Positions 21,414 to 33,606 are shown, counted from the stretch's first letter. The stretch is 64,000 nt of DNA from Thinopyrum elongatum (GCA_011799875.1 CM022301.1:9691570-9755569); one strand, 5' to 3'. Numbers and translations: made by a program. Notes: generated from the letters alone by a model not told the origin.

Positions 21414-22029
21414 CCCGACGCCTGATGCAGGCACTTTACGAGAATAAAAGTCAATCAGATAATAATTAATCAAGCATGATAATGGTATTGAAACTAGAAT
21501 TAAAGAGATGCATGGATGTAGCTAGCTAGTACTACTTAATTACCTTGGGTCGCACCTATTTCAGCTGTTGTTTCCATTCGCCTTCAACCTTTTTGATGAA
21601 CTTTTGCCAAGCCCTACCCGCCGGCAAAGAAAATGAATAAAAGAGTTATTAATTAGTTGATATCAGGAAATGAACTAAAGAGGCCGACATAGTGCGATAA
21701 TGCTTGAAATTACCTTTCAACCATCCCCCTCACGATTGCGTATTCGGATGTTTCTTTATATACACTACAGGAATCAGGCACTTTGCCATCTGCCGTAGCA
21801 GACGGCAAAGGCATGCTTGGCGGACGGCAAAGGTTTTGCCGTCCGCCAACAGACGGCAAACACTCCGGCTGAACGGCTGCCGGCAAAGGCCACTTTGCCG
21901 TCTGCTGGCGGACGGCAAAGAGCTTGCTTCTTTGCCGTCTGCCAGCAGACGGCAAAGAAAGCAAGCAGACGGCAAAGAAAGCAAGCTCTTTGCCGCCTGA
22001 TGGCAGACGGCAAAGAAGCCAAATAGGCC

Positions 22030-23230
22030 AAAGTGGCTATATAGCCCCTGTTTTTTCTTATATCAATTCATTTACACAGAAAATTATATATATGACCAAT
22101 ATAGCATATCCAACACATATTACCAATAGTCATGAACACATGTAAATTAAAAACTTTATTAATAATTGGAATAGGTAATACAAAGTCATATTATAAAGAA
22201 TCAGAAATGATTAAGTAATTAAATTTACATTTCAGAAATTACAAGAAATGACCTAAAACTAAATATCTATTTTCCTAAAAACTATCTTATTACTAAGATC
22301 TTCTTCTTTTCTTCCAACCTGCATAACAAAAACACTAAGAAAGAGAGAATAGGTTAGGAGTAGAAATGTAGCATTTCACTTGGTGAAATGCAATGCTGTA
22401 GGAGCCAGCACTTGAGATCAAGACAATCTTAGTTAAGATCCTGATTTTCAAAGTGATCTTAATTAGAAAGTCAACTCTGATGGCAGATACAATAGCAGTG
22501 TTAAAGTTGGATCTTATGAAGCATAGATTTTATTTTTGTCTTATAGGGTATGTACTGATGACTTTTATGGCTTCATGCCAACATTGGCCAATTTCTTTAA
22601 TATGTAGTAGAAACAAATGATTTAATTTATGTCACACAGTAAAATCTTCGCTCAAGTTTGAAAGTACCACAGACCCTCATGTAAGGAGGAGAATAAATTT
22701 AAACCATCAGGCGCAGTGTATCTGAAACCAGGGCCAACCTCTAAAATTTCTATATGGTGTTCTTATCCTCGAGAAATAGAAAAGCGAGTTATATACAAGG
22801 AAAATGTACCAAAAGCAAGGCCAGTTAGTTGTTTCAGACGTACGGTCCTTGCTAAACATTTAGCCGAAAGAAGTAGAATAACTAACGCTTTTGTACAGTA
22901 TCTGATTTTTTTCTGGCCATGGAAACATGTAAATATTTAGCAGATATGAAGACTAAAGTGGCAACTAAAAAACACTGTCCGCAATTGGAAGAAACATAAT
23001 CAGTCTAGAATAAGCATTTGTAGCTAGATAAATTACTTATTTCAAGTTGACTGCTATTTCTTTTAGGAAGCAAATCATGGCAGGAAGTCAACTATAAAAT
23101 GGCAAAAAGATGATTGTCCAGCAGTTTTTCCTCTGGTTGATTTGGGGTAAAAACAGAGAGGCCATACCAGCTGCACTTCCTCATTTGTAAATCCCCGACG
23201 CTTGTTCTTGCTTGATTCATTTAGGTGGCA
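22030..23230. other. Element D interior left of the captured helicase, no identified gene
   Basis: AT-rich sequence. A short minus-strand exon-like piece near 23165-23222 (SSKNKRRGFTNEEVQL) lies downstream of the last helicase exon; its origin is unknown. Confidence 0.4.
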
Positions 23231-23341
23231 CTAAATATGGTTATAATCATACAATTTCATATAATGTGATGGAAGATCCATGCATAAACACATTCCAGAA
23301 TTTGATATTATTATAGAATTATAGTTATGAACAGAACTAAC

Positions 23342-25915
23342 CTTGTGTCCCAATTTAACACCCATCTCTTGAGACACCCTTGCTGCAACGCTCATAGCTG
23401 CCACTCGACGAGGTTGTGTACAAGCAACCTGCAAATTTTCAAAATTACCATGAATTTTGACAGAACCCATAAATTCATTGAACCACGTCATTAAGGCCAA
23501 ACATAGCCGCATTTCATAGAGCAATACCATTAATACGTAACAAAAGAAAAAATGTAGATTTTTTCATGATCCATTAGACCAAAAAACACAACTATTCCAA
23601 TAAGCCATATATGCATTAACAGACAGTAATACTAATACTAATAATAGAAAGATCAATGCTGGCGCATGTCATACCTTTCCTCTTGCTGTGTATCCAGCTT
23701 CATGAAGATATTGAGGTATTTGCGTCGTTTTACCAGAGCCGGTTTCTCCCACTATGACAATAACCTACAAGCAGCACATGCCCACAAAATCAACACAACA
23801 ACAAATGGACATAATTAGATCATGTCATCATATACAAATAGTTAAAAGAGAAGCGGGTATTCCTTTCATATATAGTTCAAATTTTTGCGGAATTGTGAAA
23901 GGGCACTGAGCAAAACATGAATAGCTGTTTGCTGAATCCTAGCACACAAGTGTTCCATACTGAACACTAACATCACAAACCTGATATTCATCAACAGCCT
24001 TGAGCAGTTCATCTCTGAATTTATAGATTGGAAGGGTTTTCCGCTCATCCTAGTTCAAAAAGGAAACCAGTTAAAAGACAAAAATAACTGTTAGGGACTA
24101 TAATTATGATTCAGCTATTATTAAGAGCATGAGTAGGTATATGTGTTTGTAAACAAATAAGTTCATAATCTGCTCACACACCTGGAGATCCCTTTTTAGA
24201 ATATCTTTTGCATCGATGGTCTCCTGGTCTGAATCATCTTCAAACTATAAAATGAGAAAGTTCAGTAAAAGAGTATCTTAAAGCAATCAAATTAGGAGAG
24301 TAAAAAAAGTATTTAATCGATTACCTGTGTTCCTTCTATGACCGATGATTTAACAAAATCAATTTGATCATCAAATACAAACCTATGAAGTTCAAAAAGT
24401 AATATGAGCACAAAACAACTGTTGAACAAAGGTGTAGTCAAGGTTATACAAAATTCAACTGTCCAACAAAGGTGCAATCAAAGGCTATAGAGGATTCATT
24501 AGTGTAATGCAATCAGAAAAATCCAGTTATTATACCTTATTAAGTTTCAGTATTACGGCATGTTTGGATGAGGGGTACTTTTGTATGAGCTTCAGTATTT
24601 AGTTCAAGTTTGAACTAACTACCGAAGCTCCCTAAAGAAATACATCCAATCCAAACACCCCCCCCCCTACAGGGATCTTTTTATTCGAAACAAAATTTCT
24701 GGCCAGACTATCCTCAGCAAGTGACATGCAGTTGACTGCTGATTAATTACATGGCTTGTCACAACTCTAACTAGAAAGATGGACTCTTAGAAACAGCAGG
24801 GGAGTAAACTTTGCTGATGAATAATTCATAAAAATAATAAAAAACCTACTGGTATTCATTACAAGACAGCAGAGAAGTAAACTTTGCTGATGAACAATTC
24901 ATAAGAAGAATAAAGAACTTACTGGTATTCATTAGAAGTCCATTTTCTGTCTTTTGATCCAAATTCCAGTTTAGACTTTCCTGAAACAGGTCGATCAATT
25001 GTTAAATATACAACAAAGAGCAGAAATATGGTATCATAAAGACAGTCGCAATACCGATTTCCAGTGGATAATCCAAGTAAATGACATTACCTATTTGATG
25101 TTCTTCCCATGCTTCATGTTCAGCAAAAGGATTCATTTTATCTTTGCCCTCAGGATCTCTGCTTGTCCAGCAAATTCAAAAATCAATATATTTAAACAAG
25201 TTTGGAGGAAGTTACATAGTCGCATACTGTCAAACAGAAAGAGTCATAGATACATACTTGTATCGCTGCATTGCTACCGAGAATCTCTTTTCTTGATTAA
25301 CACCTTCACCCATGTCATAAGCTTCAGGCATTTTGTACTGAAAATCACATGATTGACGAACTGAAGACATTGGCATCAAGAGATCACAGTGGTATCATTA
25401 CTCTGCAATATTCTCAAGGGGGGAACATACCTCAACAACATCATCTGCACTCTCAACATGATCCTTAACAAGATCATAAATCTTCTTCTTGTATCTGCAC
25501 ACATAAACCATTTTATGCCCGGGTTTATTTGAAATGCACTGCATAAAAGCCTGCCTATGTGTACATGCATCTAGCTAAAAGAGAAAATCTGTAGCATAAT
25601 TATATCTACATATCCTCACTCCTCGGTGCAAAGTTATCAGTAGAGAGGCACTTTATGGGACTCAGTTAGAATCAGCACCTGAAGTCATTTTCTTCTGCGT
25701 CGGTCAGTTTGACACCCTGAAAAATGTATTCATGATCGAGAATTTCATCCCTGCAGTTACCCCAAAACAGTAACAAGTTAATGTCTGTACCAGCTCAACA
25801 TATAGACAACATCATGAACAGCAAGATACTTGTATAGAAGTTCTGTTGTACTGACCGAATCTCATCAATTTTTTTATCCCTTCGCTTTAGCAAGTACGCT
25901 TGCCTTGAAAAATTT
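23342..25915 (-). pseudogene. Captured 11-exon fragment of a DEAH-box pre-mRNA splicing helicase (DHX16/DEAH1-like)
   Basis: Minus-strand exons with correct GT/AG borders and phase: 25856-25915, 25679-25750, 25431-25494, 25258-25337, 25091-25158, 24923-24980, 24325-24382, 24182-24244, 23981-24049, 23675-23764 and 23342-23428. They translate in order to recognisable DEAH-helicase segments: YKKKIYDLVKDHVE, QYKMPEAYD, NPFAEHEAWEEHQ, KTLPIYKFRDELLKAV, the Walker A loop GETGSGKT (exon 23675-23764) and motif Ia [20 protein letters not shown]. The fragment lacks the N-terminus and stops before the DEAH box and all later helicase motifs, so it cannot be a working helicase. The normal protein remodels the spliceosome at activation. 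No stop was seen in the exons, which suggests recent capture. It lies wholly inside CACTA D. Confidence 0.92.
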
Positions 25916-25999
25916 CTGCACATTAGAATTGAAAGGAAAGTTAATAGTCCAGAACTCCTGACAGATCTTTCCAATAAAACAGCTTGATGTTTCCTACAT

Positions 26000-26700
26000 T
26001 CAACAAGATAACTCAAAGTAACAAACCACTAAATGCAAGCAAAAGACTTCTATTGACATTTAATTGAATTTTATCGTATATTATATGTTCTCTTTTCTGT
26101 AATGTCATCAGCTTGCATGCAAGATAAAAGCTTAAACTATGCAAGAGAAAAATGTGGGCAGCTATAAACAACCTTTCTCAATAGGGTATAATGGTCCAAA
26201 ATAAGCAGCACCGTTGTCATTTGCATATATTAGCGCCAAAATGGTACATGTAAATGCAATTCAATTTTCAATGAAAAGCATGGTCCGCCTTCTATGTACA
26301 CCATCAATGTGTTCCAATTTTCTTTCTACAAATAACAAAAGAAATGTGTCCCTCTATAAACTTCACCTATAGATCACAAGGGTATTTATTCAATTTCTAC
26401 TCTACTACTCTAGTCATAGCCGAAAACATTACTGTAGTCATGAATAAAATTGTTTCCATGTACAACTTCTCCAAATGTTCAGATGTGAGTACAGAATTTA
26501 GCACAAACCTACAGTACAACAATGGAAAACCAACAGTCCAGGGTGCTCAGTTTGACAAGCTAGTCATGAACAAAATATCCGATCCTAACTATTACATAAA
26601 CAAAAATCCGTCATGACTTGCTACGGCCAGCTGAAAGAGATTCTACTGTCAGTCAGAGCAGTTCATCAGAAGTAGAGGAGGAGGAGTTGACCGTCAGTCA
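26000..26700. other. Spacer between captured FKBP and helicase exons
   Basis: AT-rich sequence with no recognised coding exon. On the minus strand it would act as an intron between the FKBP exon donor (GAG|GTATAC at 26715) and the first helicase exon. Confidence 0.4.
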
Positions 26701-26715
26701 GAGCGTGGTAGTATA

Positions 26716-26785
26716 CCTCGCCCGAGGGTGAACCTGAATGGGGCGTCGCGATCCCGGCTGGAGTCGAACTTGGTGCCGTGGCTCC
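26716..26785 (-). pseudogene. Captured exon of an FKBP-type prolyl isomerase
   Basis: The minus strand translates to SHGTKFDSSRDRDAPFRFTLG, matching the FKBP signature (DGTKFDSSRD..PF.F.LG) of plant FKBP62/73-class proteins. A TTTTGGTAG acceptor lies upstream and a GAG|GTATAC donor downstream. Only one exon is present, so there is no complete isomerase domain. Its position at the 5' side of the helicase exons means a spliced chimeric transcript is possible. Confidence 0.8.
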
Positions 26786-27260
26786 TACCAAAACGAGCCC
26801 GAATCACCGGAGCAACGCCGGAGCCACGCCAGCGACGTGGTGGCCGAAACCCTAGCCGCAGGGGAGGGTCGCGCGTGGTCGCAGGAGGACGCGCGCGTCG
26901 GATCTGGTCGGAGGGGATGGAGGAGCGGGGCGAGGGGGTCACGTGGGTGTGCTGGGCGCCGTCGAATCCCGCCGGAGCTCGCCGGAATCGGCCGCCGTAG
27001 CTTCTCGCGCGGGGGAGGGGGAGAGACGAGCGGGAGAGAGAGAGAGAGCGCGGCGGAGCTTGGGGGAGTGTTGCGCGCGGCCGGTGCTCGCCGGAACCGG
27101 CCGGCATGGGTGGTGGCGGCGGCGGCGAGGAGATCGTGGGGAGAGGAGCTGGGGTGGGGTGGACCGAGGGGTGGGGGTGAGTTCGTGAGAGTTTAGGGAT
27201 GAGAGAGAGAGAGGTGGGGTGGGAGTGGATCGGGTCGGTGTGGAGGGGCTGGGGAGAGAG
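26786..27260 (-). other. GC-rich leader of element D
   Basis: A CpG-rich stretch between the right subterminal repeats and the FKBP exon. Frames on both strands are Arg/Gly/Pro-rich low complexity. It resembles a plant 5'UTR/promoter and may have been captured with the FKBP gene. Confidence 0.5.
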
Positions 27261-28669
27261 AGGGGGTGGCTACGATGGGGCATCTCTTTGCCGTCTGCTG
27301 GGTACCTCTTTGCCGTCTGCCAGCAGACGGCAAAGATTCTTTGCCATCTGCTGGCAGACGGCAAAGAGGTGGGGCTGATGGGCTGGACCTACCCATCTCT
27401 TTGCCGTCTGTCAGCGGACGGCAAAGATTCTTTGCCATCTGCTGGCAGACGACAAAGAGCTGACTGATGGCAACCAGGTTCTTTGCCGTCTGTCAGTTCT
27501 TTGCCGTCTGTTTTTTGTAAGCAGACGGCAAAGACCTTCTTTGCCGTCCGCTGGCAGACGGCAAAGAGCTGGCAGATGGCAAAGTCCCTGATTCCAGTAG
27601 TGATAGTGAGTCCAGTACTTGAAATTTTCCCTCATCAACTTCAATGATTAACAGGATCCAGTGGAAACTGCATGCGCACACGTTTGTATAATTAAGCGGG
27701 CATGTGCATAACTCATCAACTACACTACTTATCAACATCTAGTAAGCAAAAACAGAATTTATAGTACAAGATAGTGTCACTCACCTGAAGTTGTAAGAAA
27801 GTAGTATTTCTGGTTGGGTGTTTAGTCGCTTCAAAAACTGTAGCAAGCTTTTCTCTGTGTCTTTTCTTGACCATTTTTGTGACCATGTCTCTTGATTAAT
27901 GGTATTTGGGTCAATGAACCCAATGCCATAGCATCCACCTCTTTTCATTTCATACATCTTCATTCTGCATAATACCACAGAAAAGAATATAGTGAGGATA
28001 ATTACAGGTAATGAACGAGCACAGCTAGCTAGAGACTTAAATTACAGAAAGAAATTACTTACAGACAATAGCAACTGACGATAGATTTGTCGAGTGCGTC
28101 TTGATTCAATAACTGAAACATTTCTTCAAACTCAACCCGCAAATCTTTTGCATGGAAATCATGCTCTTCCTTGACTTTCACCATGAGGGACTCTCACCCA
28201 TTCTTTACTTCTCTCAGGTACCACTCATGCAATTAATACATTCTCGTTGATAGAAGCGGGATCTCCTCAGGCTTGACCAGCGGTTGCCCGCGGACAAATT
28301 TCCATTTTAATTCCTCCTCTGTAAACGTTTGGAATTCCTCGATGCCTAGGAGTTGTTGAACAGTGACACCGGCCTCTTTAGCCTGCCTTCTATGATCGTC
28401 GGTTATTACCAGCTGATCGGCGGTACTCCCATGTGGTTGTACAATGAGTCGGGGGATCGATTGCACTGCCTGTTCTCCCAGCTGGGGAACAGTTTTCCCG
28501 CTTTTTTTGCCAACTGCTTCGCTCGAGCTCGACTCCTTCTCTTTTTGTGCACGATATAACTTCTTGATAGAGCGCACATAGTCTGAGATCCTATGCTTCA
28601 CAGCCGGATGAGAATTATCAATAAAGTGTTGTATGACTTTCTCAGGTACTTTCTCCATTGCGGCGCGGC

Positions 28670-28687
28670 GGGGGGGGGGGGGGGGGT

Positions 28688-28744
<57 letters not shown>
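28670..28744. repeat. Near-pure 75-nt G tract
   Basis: G at every position except one T at 28687, followed by ATGGGG. On the minus strand it falls in the proline-codon stretch of the element C gene. It may be a true expansion of CCN repeats or partly an assembly artefact. Confidence 0.85.
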
Positions 28745-28745
<1 letters not shown>

Positions 28746-28954
28746 TGGGGGTACCGGTGCAAAATGGGCATTCACTTTGGCAGCCACTTTGGCGTCGGTT
28801 TCCTCGTCAATCAGGTGGTAAGGCAACTTCGGAAGAGGCTTGAGGCTTGGACCATATTTGAATTTCTTGCCTATTGTACCGCTAGCAGCCGTAGCTGCGG
28901 CGCCTCTCTTCCGCTGTTGCTGAGGCGGTGCAGCCCGCTGAGGCGGCGGAGACG

Positions 28955-29150
28955 GCTGACGCGGTGCCGGACTTGGAGGAGGAGGAGTCGGCTGACGCGG
29001 TGCCGGACTTGGAGGAGGAGGAGTCGGCTGACGCGGGGCCGGACTTGGAGGAGGAGGAGTCGACTGACGCGGCGCCGGACTTGGAGGAGCAGGAGTCGGC
29101 TGACGCGGTGCCGGACTTGGAGGAGGAGGAGGAGGCTGACGCGGTGGCGG
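28955..29150. repeat. 36-bp coding minisatellite, about six copies
   Basis: The unit gctgacgcggtgccggactt plus ggaggaggaggagtcg starts at 28955, 28991 and 29027, with variant copies at 29063, 29099 and 29135. It encodes a 12-residue Pro/Ser-rich unit in the element C gene; element E has a comparable proline-rich region at 43540-43700. Confidence 0.9.
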
Positions 29151-30481
29151 ACTTGTTTTCTTTCAAATACTCATTTTCTTTTTCAACTAAATTTAACTTC
29201 TCCATAAGAGGGTCGGTTGCAATTTGCGGTTCACATACCTCCTAGATAAAAAAATTTATGTCAACTTGATGGGTATAATTGTCATAAACACAAAATGCAA
29301 CAAATAGTTATAAAAGAGAATATACCACATCCGAATCATAAACCGGACAAGGGCCGACGGGGACGGATATCAAAACCATGCAACTATGTATAACAAACAA
29401 CATACGGGTAAGAAAATTATACAAGTAACTATCTAAATCACACAAACATGATTTTCTTTTTATAAAAAGGATAAGAACAAGAGGCTCACCAAGGTGGTGC
29501 CGGCGACAGGACGGTGCGGGCGATCGACGGTGGTTAGGATGGTGACGGGAAGGCACTAAGTAAACCACACCTACACATGCAAACTAAGAAGTTAATTTGA
29601 GCTCAAATTGCATATAAATCAAATAAACTACCACATATATAAATACTCCCAAACTAAAACCCACAAATCACTATACTTATAGAGCATTGCAAGAGCTAAT
29701 CCAGCAATGAGAGATGAAAGGACAAAGTTGCTAACCTTTGTGAACACTTGGATGGATGGGGTGCCTTCAAATCTTGACAAGTTTTTGCAAAAATGGAGGA
29801 TGAGCTCGAGCAAGAGAGGAAGAACAGAGAGGAGAGGAAAGGGGAAGAACAGAGAGCTCGGGCTGGACAAAGAGTTTATATAGGAGCATCTTTAGTCCCG
29901 GTTGGTTATACAAACCGGGACTAAAGGTGCACCTCTAGTCCCGGTTCGTGTCACGAACCGGGACTAAAGGGGCTCGTGGGGCCCCAGCCTGACCCCAGCC
30001 TGCCACCACCCCTTTAGTCTCGGTTCGTGTCATGAACCGGTACTAGAGGTTCAACACGAACCGGGACAAATGATGCCCGCCCCCCTAGCCGTTGGAACCG
30101 GGACTAATGGTCACATTAGTACCGGTCCGTTTCCAAACCGGGACTAATGGGGCTCACGTAAAGTCGTTTTTCTACTAGTGATAGTTTATCTAAAACATAA
30201 TAAAAGCTGATGTAACATTAGGCACTCTCGAGATTCTATACTCGTGGGTTGTGGCCCAGAGGTAAGTAATAATGTTTCAAATAGAGAGTTCAAAGTTTAG
30301 ATCATCAATGGATTGCACCTCCTCAAACTCGGATTGTTCATTAAATAGATCTGAGGAGCACTTGGTCTGAGTGACCTCTATTCATTGAAACAGAACACTA
30401 AACCTAAGCATGAGGAGCATTGACACCACATTCCCAACATAAGACAAGTCAAATGACAGAAAACAGAGCAGGCCACTTACT

Positions 30482-30951
30482 GTTGTCATGGCCAAGTTGA
30501 AGGTCTCTTGCAGAGGCTTAAGGGCCACTGCTTCGACAAAGTGAATGTTGGCATCATTATCAGCGTCTAAGATAAATAATAATCAGTAAGAACATCAAAA
30601 AGGCATATATTATTCGAGGTCACAGGCAAGAGAAAGAACCGAGGAGAGAGAGAATTACCGAGCCAGCTTCCTTGCAAGGTAAAGGAAGGGCTTCTCAAAG
30701 TTGTAGTTGCTCTTGGCAGAAATTTCATAGTACTACAGGTTAGTCTTCATGTGGAATGTGACCTGCTTGTCTTTAACTTTCCCGTTCTTCATATCAACCT
30801 TGTTACCGCAGAGGACAATGAGAATGTTCTTACACACCCTATAATAGTTAATATACAGATGTCAGAACTCCAAAGCACAATTACAAGTACATTTAGTGCA
30901 GTAAAGATGATTGATTGAGAAGCAAACCTGCATAGGTCCCCATGCTTCTAT
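30482..30951 (-). pseudogene. Captured fragment of a Ran GTPase gene
   Basis: Minus-strand exons 30928-30951 (KHGDLC), 30659-30838 and about 30482-30567. The middle exon contains the G4 motif as [12 protein letters not shown], then [11 protein letters not shown], a TAG stop, and YYEISAKSNYNFEKPFLYLA. Ran has NLQYYEISAKSNYNFEKPF here, so the stop is CAG to TAG. The last exon matches the Ran ..HFVE..AL region and then diverges. The N-terminal P-loop and switch regions are absent. It lies in the backbone of CACTA B, immediately right of element C. It cannot produce a functional nuclear-transport GTPase. Confidence 0.9.
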
Positions 30952-30969
30952 TTCTTCTGCCAAACAGAG

Positions 30970-33606
30970 GTAGACAAAGTTAGAATCATAGTGGGTTTGC
31001 AATGTCCAACCAATCCTTGCAGAACAGTGAAAATAAAACAATTAGGCGAGTAGATAAAAGTTGTATTTATTAGATCCAACATATACAGGAAAACACCCAG
31101 AGGCAATCAAATTATATTCTGATCACGATCAAAGGTGCAACACATGCCAATAGACAGTGCTGATGCAATAGACAGTGACATTTCCATGAAGCTGGGAAGA
31201 GATGTGTAAAAATGTTGTGTGTCATTTAAACACTACCAACTCTGAGAACTGAACCTGAGCAAGAACATGATCCTCTCTCCGTCTCTTCCTTTCAGAACCA
31301 AATCTTGATCCTAATCCACTACAAACAAATTTTCTTACAGGGCAACCGAGTTTCACCTTCTAGTCTGCAGAACAATCCTATCACTCAACCAGTATTAGGT
31401 CAGCCATGGCCACATTTTATCCGGTGGGGAATTAACTTGGGATTCATCTATTAGAAATCATATGCAGACCAATGAAAATCAATTAAATCGTAGGAACCAC
31501 AGATCACAAATTCTCCTGGACCGAACAATTAGCAGACACATCAAAACAGGTCATGCAATTTTGGAAGCAAGGTTTAAGAAAGAAATTGACCAAACCGTAC
31601 ATGGATATGGTGTGGTTGGTCATCTAGTGGGGCCTCGGTTAGTGGCCTCCCCCAATGGTGGCCGCACTGGTCAAACCTCAACATCTACACAACATTAAGA
31701 GCAAAAGATTAATTAATCATGTTGAAGACAACATTTGATGTAGGGTATACAATTTTGATTCTCAAGATAATTACTCCATCACACCAAACTTATAACTTCC
31801 ATTTCCATAGAGAAGCAGAATTGCTTGAAAAGCTATGTGCATATTTTACAACAACCAATCACACCATATCTCTATAACTTCCAATCAACAAAGCATGACT
31901 AAAACATCCCAAATTCAAATTGTGCAAGCACACTATATCTCTGTAACTTCAGTTAGCTGCTGCAACATGTCAAGCAAAAAATGCAGAGGTAGGTGGGGTC
32001 CGGACTCATCTTGCTGTTGTAGGTAGGCATTCCCTCTGGAGGCAGTAGCAGCGGACTCAGGAGCATGGCACTGGGGATGTGGTTCTCCACTCACCAGCGA
32101 TTGGTCTCCTCTTACTCCTTCTCCCTCTCTTCATCCCTACTCCATCTTCCGACAAAGGGAGAGTGCCTTCCATTGGCTGGCTGCGGTCAAGGTAACAGTG
32201 ACATGAATAAGGAAAAAGAGGGGATGGAAGAGACCGAGAGGAAGAGCACCTGACAAGGCAGGGCGACTGGCGAGCCGAGCACGAAGAGTTGGGATCACCA
32301 ATCGAGGCACGTATCGGCGTGGCCGAGCTGTGCCATGACTCGGAAAGGATGCAGCCGGAGAAGGATGGGTGGCAATGCAGTCTCGATGTCCTTCTCATCG
32401 GCGGCGGCGGCCACCCTTCTCCCTCGAGGAGGTCGCGAGGGAGCACATTGAATCGGCGGCGGTGTCGAGAAAAGTGCGGCCCAGCCACCGAGAGAGGACG
32501 TGGGAGGAGGACGGGTGCCGCGGTGGCGTACAGGAGGAGCGGCGGCGCGATAGGACGGCGGCTCCTCGCCGGACGAGAGCCGGATGCGCCGGTCGCCAGC
32601 CGACGGCGCGAGAGGAGGGACGCGCTCTTCCTGCCGAGCGCGTGAGAGGATGAAGGCGACCGGGGCGAGCGACAACGGCGCAACAGGGCTGTGTGGGCGC
32701 GATGTGAGGGGAGGAGGACGCGCGGCGGCAGTGCAAATGAGGAGCTAGGCTATGGGAGGAGAGCTGCGAGGCGAGGATGGGACGGGGTGCGGGTGTGCGG
32801 GAGGTGGCGGCTAGGTTTTCACCTGCTGCATTTTATACGCTACCAGGTGAAATGTCGAAAGTACCCTTGTCGTGCCACCAAATTTACAGGCGGTGGCACA
32901 ACCTCTCCATCAGAAGCACTCTGCACCGAGAGCTCCCCGCTCCGTGGTCGCTGACGGGCGCGGCCCACCATGCCTGGGTCCCCCGTGTCATGGAGTGCTA
33001 GAGTGGCAGCACGGGTGCAGAAAAAATGGCACTATTCATTGGTTGTCACATCAGAACGATCCAACGGCCCAGATCGAGTCATCTAAAGATCCGACGGTCT
33101 GGATTCGTTTGGACACTCAATCCAACGGCTGAGAATGCAAGTGCCCTGAGAGGGCTCCATTTGAGGCTGGAATGTAACAATGGGATTGTTATCTGGTCAT
33201 GTGTTCCACTTTTGAAGTGAATAGGTATTTTACTGTGTGGTATAAGATACTTATAGAGAAATACATACCCGTCCATACATCCATAATTGGGAAGGCCAAG
33301 TTGCATCAAACAAACATATGATTATTTTGTTACAACCTTTAGAAATGCAAGTAAGACATGATGATTTTGTTATTGTGCTTATGAAAAGAGATCAAGGCAG
33401 CAAGCAAGCAAGCAGGGTGAATGCATTGATGGGAAACTGAAACTGAAGAAGAAATCGGTTCCTAGTCAATGACTTGTACATAACCGTCAACGGATGGATG
33501 GCTACTTAGTGTCGCACTAACTAACAAGACACAGTAGGCTAATCACCATGCTTTCAGTTGAAGAGACCGGACATAGTAAACCATATGCTTAAGTTTAGGG
33601 GCCTCC
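30970..33606. other. CACTA B interior, no identified gene
   Basis: 31000-32000 is AT-rich with no conserved protein. 32060-32900 is GC-rich (CpG-rich), like the leader of a captured gene; the minus-strand frame 32057-32683 is Arg/Ser/Pro-rich and has no domain I recognise. It lies upstream of the Ran fragment in the same orientation and could be its captured or foreign leader. Confidence 0.4.

Larger units (their letters stand above)
21763..27602 (-). mobile_element. CACTA element D with captured host exons, nested in C
   Basis: Left terminus CACTACAGGAATCAGGCACT (21763) and right terminus complement CACTACTGGAATCAGGGACT (27602), both flanked by ATA (21760-21762 and 27603-27605). Subterminal repeats of ctttgccgtctgctggcaga type occupy 21780-22020 and 27285-27595. 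The 5.8-kb interior has no transposase; instead it carries an FKBP exon and eleven exons of a DEAH-box helicase in one orientation, behind a GC-rich leader (26800-27240). It is therefore a non-autonomous, gene-capturing CACTA. Confidence 0.93.
20800..29368 (-). pseudogene. Remnant second gene of CACTA C (coiled-coil start plus Ulp1/C48-like protease), multiply broken
   Basis: Reading leftwards on the minus strand: an exon ending YDSDV (29368-29310 area), an exon with EVCEPQIATDPLMEKLNLVE (29240-29180), a 36-bp Pro/Ser-rich repeat (28950-29150), a near-homopolymer proline stretch, then the conserved region SGKTVPQLGEQAVQ to 28233. Stops TAA at 28230 and TGA shortly after interrupt it. Exons at 27970-27785 and 27700-27604 (FHWILLIIEVDEGKFQVLDS) hold the protease His and Asp region. 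CACTA D cuts the gene at 27602/21763; the frame resumes at 21762 (YKETSEYAIVRGMVE), and a solo LTR separates it from the catalytic-Cys exon (GNNLCAYYVCE, about 20914-20860). The intact protein class is a transposon-encoded SUMO-protease-like factor; this copy is dead. Confidence 0.8.
20103..30180 (-). mobile_element. CACTA element C, nested in B
   Basis: Left terminus CACTAGTAGAAAACAGG at 20103; right terminus ending TTTTTCTACTAGTG at 30180; both flanked by ATA (20100-20102 and 30181-30183). Subterminal repeats of the type tagtcccggtt(ggt/cgtg) and their complement fill 20120-20310 and 29890-30160. The gene direction is minus: a TATATAAA box near 29877-29884 precedes the coding remnants. It lacks the TNP2 transposase and keeps a small 5' exon set joined to the Ulp1-like second gene, so it looks like an internal-deletion derivative of an E-like element. 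It was later split by CACTA D and a solo LTR. Confidence 0.92.

Noticed and set aside
23342..25915. A functional DEAH helicase gene
   Set aside because: The N-terminus, the DEAH box and all later helicase motifs are absent, and the exons lie entirely between the ends of CACTA D.
26694..27364. Overlapping GC-rich frames on both strands of element D
   Set aside because: Only the 70-bp FKBP exon has family similarity; the rest is leader-type CpG-rich sequence and subterminal repeat.
30482..30951. A functional Ran GTPase gene
   Set aside because: The P-loop and switch exons are missing and TAG interrupts the NLQYYEISAK segment.
32057..32683. 208-codon minus-strand frame
   Set aside because: Arg/Ser/Pro-rich with competing long frames on the opposite strand; most likely a GC-rich leader, no recognised domain.
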